Below are positions 15,371 through 19,969 of a stretch of 19,969 bases of DNA, piece by piece. Below the pieces are notes generated by a model. It saw only the letters and a program-made list of their open reading frames with translations. It was not told where the DNA came from and did no database searches. Source of the DNA: Spongiibacteraceae bacterium. Lineage in GTDB: Bacteria > Pseudomonadota > Gammaproteobacteria > Pseudomonadales > PIVM01. Where the stretch lies: NCBI GenBank assembly GCA_030618505.1, contig JAUXDF010000011.1:1-19969 (forward strand), read 5' to 3'. How positions within the stretch are numbered: position 1 is the stretch's first letter; each line of letters begins with the position of its first letter. The position numbers and the translations under genes were made by a program.

Positions 15371-15724
15371 CTTTTTTCCTGTTACCGATGGGTAAGAAGG
15401 CACACTTCAATGAGGGGGTTAATATCGGGCGCCAATATAAGGGAGAGTACTATACTCCAAGAAAATACAGTATGCCATCAGCGGCGATTGCCCCGTGATG
15501 GGTCATACAGGTCAAAGATTCCACGGCGCATTGGCGCAGCTACTGGTGGCTAGCCTGGCTTTCCAGTTGTGTGATCAAACCGAAACCGCAGCTATCTCTC
15601 GTGTCGCAGGGATTATAAAGGCCGGCTTTAAATCAAGCACTTACAATACAGGCAAGTCGAGAGCTCAACGTAAGAGCACCGCTAACAAATGAACCTCCCA
15701 TAAACAACTCTAGTTCAATTTTAC
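15371..15724. promoter_or_regulatory. hemE upstream region
   Basis: This 354-bp region separates hemE from the damX-like gene. An inverted repeat GAGTA-CTA-TACTC at 15445-15457 overlaps TATACT at 15451-15456, a good -10 for plus-strand transcription; no matching -35 is clear. On the minus strand, TTGGAG near 15460 and TATATT near 15437 are a possible hemE promoter with short spacing. A weak small ORF (separate entry) fills the rest. Confidence 0.4.
15498..15692 (+). CDS. Doubtful small ORF convergent with damX-like gene
   Basis: The 64-aa frame starts MGHTGQRFHGALAQLLVASL and ends in a basic tail (KSRAQRKSTANK). A slightly hydrophobic stretch lies near residues 9-24. There is no good Shine-Dalgarno. 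Its ATG overlaps the TGA of a tiny upstream ORF (ATG at 15472, MPSAAIAP), which could couple translation. A possible -10, TATACT, lies 40 bp upstream. No family is recognised; it may be non-coding. Confidence 0.2.
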   Translation: MGHTGQRFHGALAQLLVASLAFQLCDQTETAAISRVAGIIKAGFKSSTYNTGKSRAQRKSTANK

Positions 15725-17293
15725 TTAACGAGAGATAATTTCCTTGTGAACCGAGGAAAGCCGCTTTGCCCAGGGTTTTTGTTTTTGGAGCTTACTCGGT
15801 AAACGCTTAATCCCCTTTTGGGCATCAGCAGAACTGGCAAACTCTCCAGTAACCACCATATAGAGGGTTTTGCCATTGAGTGTGCGCCGATAAGTTTGGG
15901 TTTTAATATTCTTGGGCAAGTGCTTAATATAGTCATCCAGTCGTTTGCGATCACTCATACCTACCAACTGCAGTACATAGTGATCACCTGGACTAGCCAG
16001 CAATTTCTGCTCACTTTTATTATAGGGAGATGATTTTATTTTGCTGATCTTAGGAGCCTCGCTAACGGACTGTGCAGCTTTGGCTGGTTCCTTAACGACG
16101 ATTTTGGCTGGTTTTTCAGTTTGTTGATTGAGAGAATTTTCAGCCGCTTTTGGCTGCGCCGAGGGGTTTTTGACAATACTTGTGTTTTTACTCTTTTCTG
16201 TCTGCTGCTTGTTGGCATTTGAGACTATGGATTCTTTGGTTGTAGTATTTTCATGGCTCACCGCCTTTTTCCGAGCACTTACCTTTTCTTGGGTACTTTC
16301 CTTTTGATTGATACTCGCTTTTTTATTTGAGCTATCTTTTTTATCCCTGCTTGGTGGCAGTGCCAAACTGACAATCTTTTTATTTTGCCGATTCTTTTCT
16401 TTGTCATCATCGGTTTCAGGTAGCGCCACATCCGCCACTGACTGCTGATCAGACAGCTTAGCACTCGTCGAGGGATCATCATCGGACCAGATGATCGCCA
16501 GCATAACAAGCGAAAGACCGATAGCACCACCAATAATCAGAGGCAAGCGATTGGCCATCGGCCGTCGTTGTGCTGCCTGCATCAACTCGTAAAGAGTATC
16601 TGTCGACAACTGGTTCACCAACGATGGAACGCCACCACTTTGCTTGAAAATAGTGTTTAACTGCTGTTCGCTAAAAGGTAGTTTCCCCTGCCAGCCTGCA
16701 GTTTCCATACGATAGGCGATGTATTCCAGCATCTGCTCAAAACTGTATGGATGCAGCTGCCATGTCTGTAGTGTCAGTTTATCCGCTAAGTGATCAAGCC
16801 AACTGCCTGAACGCTCGGTAAAAAACACCAGATGAAAGGATTCTTTATAATCAAGTTGAAACTGAGCTAAAACCGATACGGTTTCAAGGGGAAGATTGTG
16901 TGCATCATCTATCAACACTAATAACAGTCGATCGCATTCATTGGTATTGGATAAAAAATTAGCTAGCGAGGTTAATGCATCACTATCAGCATTGGCTTCA
17001 CCAAGAACCTCCATCACCGCCGCCGCAAACTGGCTTTCATCCATCATTGGATTTGCTACTATTGCCGCAATATCAGTGTCATCAGCGACAGTATCAAAAA
17101 GCGCATCAAGAATAGTCGTTTTGCCAACACCCGTCTCGCCACAAACAGCTAACAAGCTATTATTGTAACGGGCATGATGGCTGAGATCCTCAAGCAGTTC
17201 AGCGCGCTCTCCACCAGGGAAAAACAAGCCCTCCACACCTTCGTTCAGGAAAGGATCTCTATCAAGTTTGTAATAGTGGGGGATGTCCACCAT
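15725..17293 (-). CDS. damX: DamX-like AAA ATPase with SPOR domain
   Basis: This is the gene normally downstream of aroB in gammaproteobacteria. An ExeA-like AAA domain occupies about 1-245, with Walker A GETGVGKTT at 52-60 and Walker B LLLVLIDDAH at 123-132. A membrane helix lies at about 250-269, followed by a long Lys/Ser/Glu-rich linker to about 430 and a C-terminal SPOR domain at about 440-520 (HYVLQLVGMSDRKRLDDYI onward). SPOR domains bind denuded peptidoglycan at the septum, so a role in division is expected. Enterobacterial DamX lacks a complete ATPase; this architecture is like the pseudomonad version. The ATG start has a weak ribosome-binding site. It lies 58 bp after aroB and is probably in the same operon. 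Confidence 0.85.
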   Translation of the reverse strand: MVDIPHYYKLDRDPFLNEGVEGLFFPGGERAELLEDLSHHARYNNSLLAVCGETGVGKTTILDALFDTVADDTDIAAIVANPMMDESQFAAAVMEVLGEANADSDALTSLANFLSNTNECDRLLLVLIDDAHNLPLETVSVLAQFQLDYKESFHLVFFTERSGSWLDHLADKLTLQTWQLHPYSFEQMLEYIAYRMETAGWQGKLPFSEQQLNTIFKQSGGVPSLVNQLSTDTLYELMQAAQRRPMANRLPLIIGGAIGLSLVMLAIIWSDDDPSTSAKLSDQQSVADVALPETDDDKEKNRQNKKIVSLALPPSRDKKDSSNKKASINQKESTQEKVSARKKAVSHENTTTKESIVSNANKQQTEKSKNTSIVKNPSAQPKAAENSLNQQTEKPAKIVVKEPAKAAQSVSEAPKISKIKSSPYNKSEQKLLASPGDHYVLQLVGMSDRKRLDDYIKHLPKNIKTQTYRRTLNGKTLYMVVTGEFASSADAQKGIKRLPSKLQKQKPWAKRLSSVHKEIISR

Positions 17294-17351
17294 GGCAGCA
17301 CGTATCCGCTTTTATATTATCTGGAAAACCCGGCTATCCTTGAGTGCAATA

Positions 17352-18437
17352 TTAATGACACTGCTCATCAAGAAAAGATTCCAACACCTTATTATTAAAA
17401 TCACTACTTACTACAGCTTCGCCTAAATGCTTTAGAAGCACCAGCCTTAAACGTCCATCAAGTACTTTTTTATCGACGCTCATCAAAGACATAAACTGGT
17501 CGGCACTCATTCCCTCAGGGGACTCGACAGGAAGGTTGAATTGTTTGAGCAAACAAGTAAGCCTGCCCACAACAGAACTGTCTAACCAACCAAGTTGCTG
17601 GGAAAACTCAGCGGCCATCTTCATTCCAACGGCAACGGCTTCCCCATGCAGCCAACTACCATAACCCTGAGCGGTCTCTATTGCATGACCAAAGGTATGC
17701 CCAAGATTTAATATCGCTCGAATACCACCTTCCCTCTCATCCTTAGCAACAATATCTGCCTTGGTTTTGCACGATACTTCGATAGCATAAGTCAGTGCCG
17801 TCATATCTTTTGCAAGCAATTTATCGATGTTATTTTCTAACCACTCGAAAAAATCGGCATCGGCTATTAAGCCATATTTAATAACTTCAGCGATACCTGC
17901 TGACAATTCTCTTGAAGGCAGAGTATTTAATGTTAAGCAATCAGTTAGTACGCAACGTGGCTGATGAAAAGCGCCAATCATATTTTTACCCAGCGGATGA
18001 TTAACGCCTGTCTTTCCTCCTACCGATGAATCTACCTGGGATAACAAAGTGGTAGGAAGTTGAATAAAGTCTACCCCTCGCTGATAGCTTGCCGCTGCAT
18101 AACCGGTCATATCACCAACCACACCGCCACCGAGTGCAATCAAGGTGGTGGTACGATTATGCTTATCGTTTAATAGTTTGTCGTAAATACTGCTAAGAAC
18201 CTGCAGGTTTTTATACTGTTCGCCATCGGGCAACACCAGGTGGGAGGTTTTCATAACAGAAAGATTATTCAGCACACGGTCTAGATAAAGCGGTGCTACT
18301 GTCTCATTGGTAACCACCAAGACCTGGCTTCCACGTATATGCTTCAGCAGAAGCTCTTTATCAGACAGTAAATTCTCGCCAATATAGATAGGATAACTTC
18401 GATCCCCAAGATCAACCTGCATGGTTTGCATAGACAT
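17352..18437 (-). CDS. aroB: 3-dehydroquinate synthase
   Basis: AroB converts DAHP to 3-dehydroquinate, the second step of the shikimate pathway, using NAD and a divalent metal. Visible features are GGGVVGDMTGYAA at about 103-115 (NAD binding), VGGKTGVNHPLGKNMIGAFH at about 139-158, and the metal ligands E184 (in AEVIKYG), H247 (in LGHTFGH) and H264 (in WLHGEAV). The frame opens with TTG at 18464, but ATG at 18437 is preferred; ATGs at 18431 and 18422 are also possible, since family members start just before the VDLGDRSYPI segment. A 7-bp AT-rich inverted repeat lies upstream at 18462-18478. Length about 361 aa is normal. It follows aroK after about 115 bp. Confidence 0.95.
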   Translation of the reverse strand: MSMQTMQVDLGDRSYPIYIGENLLSDKELLLKHIRGSQVLVVTNETVAPLYLDRVLNNLSVMKTSHLVLPDGEQYKNLQVLSSIYDKLLNDKHNRTTTLIALGGGVVGDMTGYAAASYQRGVDFIQLPTTLLSQVDSSVGGKTGVNHPLGKNMIGAFHQPRCVLTDCLTLNTLPSRELSAGIAEVIKYGLIADADFFEWLENNIDKLLAKDMTALTYAIEVSCKTKADIVAKDEREGGIRAILNLGHTFGHAIETAQGYGSWLHGEAVAVGMKMAAEFSQQLGWLDSSVVGRLTCLLKQFNLPVESPEGMSADQFMSLMSVDKKVLDGRLRLVLLKHLGEAVVSSDFNNKVLESFLDEQCH

Positions 18438-18552
18438 TTTCACATTAACGAAAGATGCACGCAATTTACCATAAATTGGTTTTCAAGGCGAAGGTCATAA
18501 TCATAACTTGCTCAAAGCTTTATACGCGCCTTTCAATTACTGCTTGCAATAA

Positions 18553-19080
18553 TTAAGCGGTGGAGTCTTCAGATAGGCGCTGAGCGATTTCCTTGGCAAC
18601 AGCTTTGGGATTGCGGTTATCGGTGAGGACAACAGCATCTGCAACAGAGCGGTAAAGTGGATCACGCAGATCCATCAAGTCCTGTAAAACCTTGCGAGGA
18701 TTATCCGTTTGCAGCAAAGGGCGTTTTTTATCTTTAGAGGTTCGACCTACCTGCTGATCAACAGATGTTTGCAGGTAAACCACATAACCGCGAGTACGAA
18801 GCAACTGTCTGTTTTCATCGAGCAAAACGATACCACCCCCGGTTGCCAACAATAGCGGTGAACTCTCTGACAACTCCGCAAGAATACCGCTCTCACGATC
18901 ACGGAACCCAGCTTCACCTTCGACATCAAAAATCCAGGCGATATCAGCACCGGTTCGCTCTTCAATTTCTTTATCGGTATCTTTGAAGGGTAGGCTAAGC
19001 TCTGCTGCTAACAAACGGCCGATGGTCGTCTTGCCGGCCCCCATGGGACCGACCAGAAAAATATTATCGTATTTCCCCAC
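18553..19080 (-). CDS. aroK: Shikimate kinase
   Basis: AroK phosphorylates shikimate with ATP in the cytoplasm. Motifs include Walker A GPMGAGKTT at 11-19, the shikimate/Mg-binding DTD at 34-36, FRDRES at 59-64 with R60, GGG at 81-83 and the lid motif KKRPLL at about 118-123. At 175 aa it is full length. The GTG start shares its first base with the last base of the pilQ TAG stop (TAGTG), showing translational coupling. This pilQ-aroK-aroB order is conserved in gammaproteobacteria. Confidence 0.96.
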   Translation of the reverse strand: MGKYDNIFLVGPMGAGKTTIGRLLAAELSLPFKDTDKEIEERTGADIAWIFDVEGEAGFRDRESGILAELSESSPLLLATGGGIVLLDENRQLLRTRGYVVYLQTSVDQQVGRTSKDKKRPLLQTDNPRKVLQDLMDLRDPLYRSVADAVVLTDNRNPKAVAKEIAQRLSEDSTA

Positions 19081-19969
19081 TATTCAACCAAAGTGTCAGC
19101 CAGAATGCGTGGCGTAATAAAGATTAACGTTTCGGTTTTTAACATACTCTTAGTGTCATTGCGGAACAAGCGCCCCAGATAAGGGATATCACCCAGGAAC
19201 GGTGTTTTTGTTGTAGTTTTAACATCTTCCGTTCTGAATATTCCACCCAACACCACTGTTTCACCATTTCCAACCAGAACCTGTGTTTCAATGGCTGTAG
19301 TATCAATCAGAGGAATCTGCGAGTTATTTTCGCCGGAAATAAAGTCACCAACCGAATCCTGGTTGATTTTCAGATCCATAATAATTCTATCATCAGGAGT
19401 TATATTAGGTGTCACTTCCAGCTTCAACACCGCCTCCTTAAACTTAACAGTGGTACGACCGCTAGATGCAGATTCCAGATAAGGAACCTCTGTACCGGAT
19501 TTGATAACTGCTGTCTGCTTATCACCGGTAATTATTTTTGGCTGAGATACAACCTCACCACGCCCTTCTGACTCAAGCGCAGACAGCTCCAGGTGCAATA
19601 AACGGTTATTCTTCACATAGCCCAGCATAAACGAGCTGGCCCCTATATCCGGCACACCCAAATCGACAGCCATAGTATCAACAATATTAACAGTGTCCCC
19701 ATTGGCGAAATCAGTAAATGCGTTGGTATTACCCGTAATGGCTCCGCCATCAAGAGAGCCAGGAGCTCCATCACCTAAATCAGCACCACCCCAACGAACA
19801 CCCAGTTTCTCTGTTGCATCAGATTGCGCAATAACAAGGCGCGCCTCAATCAACACTTGACGAATAGGTACATCAATCAATTTAATCAGCCGACGGAATT
19901 CCTCCAGTTTCTGAGCAGTTTCTGTGACTAGTAGTGAGTTAGTACGCTCATCAACAATCACCGACCCTC
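19080..19969 (-). CDS. pilQ: Type IV pilus secretin PilQ, C-terminal part (partial)
   Basis: The frame is open to the window edge, so the N-terminus lies outside. The visible 296 residues end an N1/secretin-lid domain (GSVIVDERTNSLLVTETAQ) and cover the complete secretin domain: IEARLVIAQSDATEKLGVRW, then EVVSQPKIITGDKQTAVIKSG, then VTPNITPDDRIIMDL and the C-terminal VVLGGIFRTE with TPFLGDIPYLGRLFR. PilQ forms the outer-membrane pore through which type IV pili extend. Its position upstream of aroK supports PilQ rather than GspD. Confidence 0.95.
   Translation of the reverse strand, partial: GSVIVDERTNSLLVTETAQKLEEFRRLIKLIDVPIRQVLIEARLVIAQSDATEKLGVRWGGADLGDGAPGSLDGGAITGNTNAFTDFANGDTVNIVDTMAVDLGVPDIGASSFMLGYVKNNRLLHLELSALESEGRGEVVSQPKIITGDKQTAVIKSGTEVPYLESASSGRTTVKFKEAVLKLEVTPNITPDDRIIMDLKINQDSVGDFISGENNSQIPLIDTTAIETQVLVGNGETVVLGGIFRTEDVKTTTKTPFLGDIPYLGRLFRNDTKSMLKTETLIFITPRILADTLVE

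Overview
The window is chromosomal DNA from a gammaproteobacterium, probably a marine Pseudomonadales/Cellvibrionales-type organism. The evidence is the order pilQ-aroK-aroB-damX followed by hemE, an ExeA-type ATPase at the damX position, a GspAB pair, DUF2956 and Bax proteins, and an FNR/Anr-type box. The genus is inference. Nearly all recognised genes lie on the minus strand. The exceptions are a plus-strand block at about 2.5-6.5 kb and two doubtful small ORFs.

Layout. 1-125: most of a palindromic repeat element. 124-2277 (minus): a 717-aa acetyl-CoA hydrolase/CoA-transferase family protein. 2278-2531: intergenic region with a perfect TTGAT-N4-ATCAA FNR/Anr-type box. 2532-2795 (plus): small coiled-coil protein. 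2796-3369: long non-coding leader with potential RNA structure. 3370-6468 (plus): a YfiR-like periplasmic protein followed by a membrane CHASE8-HAMP-PAS-GGDEF-EAL protein, a c-di-GMP signalling module. 6498-6638: second copy of the palindromic repeat, inverted relative to the first. 6637-9311 (minus): gspB and gspA, accessory type II secretion factors. 9543-9770: dead istB fragment of an IS21-type element. 9800-10756 (minus): unrecognised lipoprotein. 11217-12275 (minus): AraC-family regulator. 12388-12637: terminator and tRNA-Pro(CGG). 12659-13618 (minus): Bax-like lipoprotein. 13872-14204 (minus): DUF2956 membrane protein. 14303-15370 (minus): hemE. 15725-19969 (minus): damX-like gene, aroB, aroK and the 3' part of pilQ.

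How the parts work together. The pilQ-aroK-aroB-damX block is a conserved housekeeping cluster that joins type IV pilus secretin, shikimate pathway and cell-division genes. GspAB would help pass the type II secretin through peptidoglycan. The YfiR/CHASE8 pair is a plausible periplasm-to-cytoplasm c-di-GMP switch with both synthesis and hydrolysis domains in one protein.

The most unusual signal is the pair of about 140-150 bp palindromic elements. Their stem differences include two compensatory base-pair changes and two changes that become G-U wobbles on one specific strand. In both copies the outer end supplies two bases of the stop codon of the neighbouring minus-strand gene.
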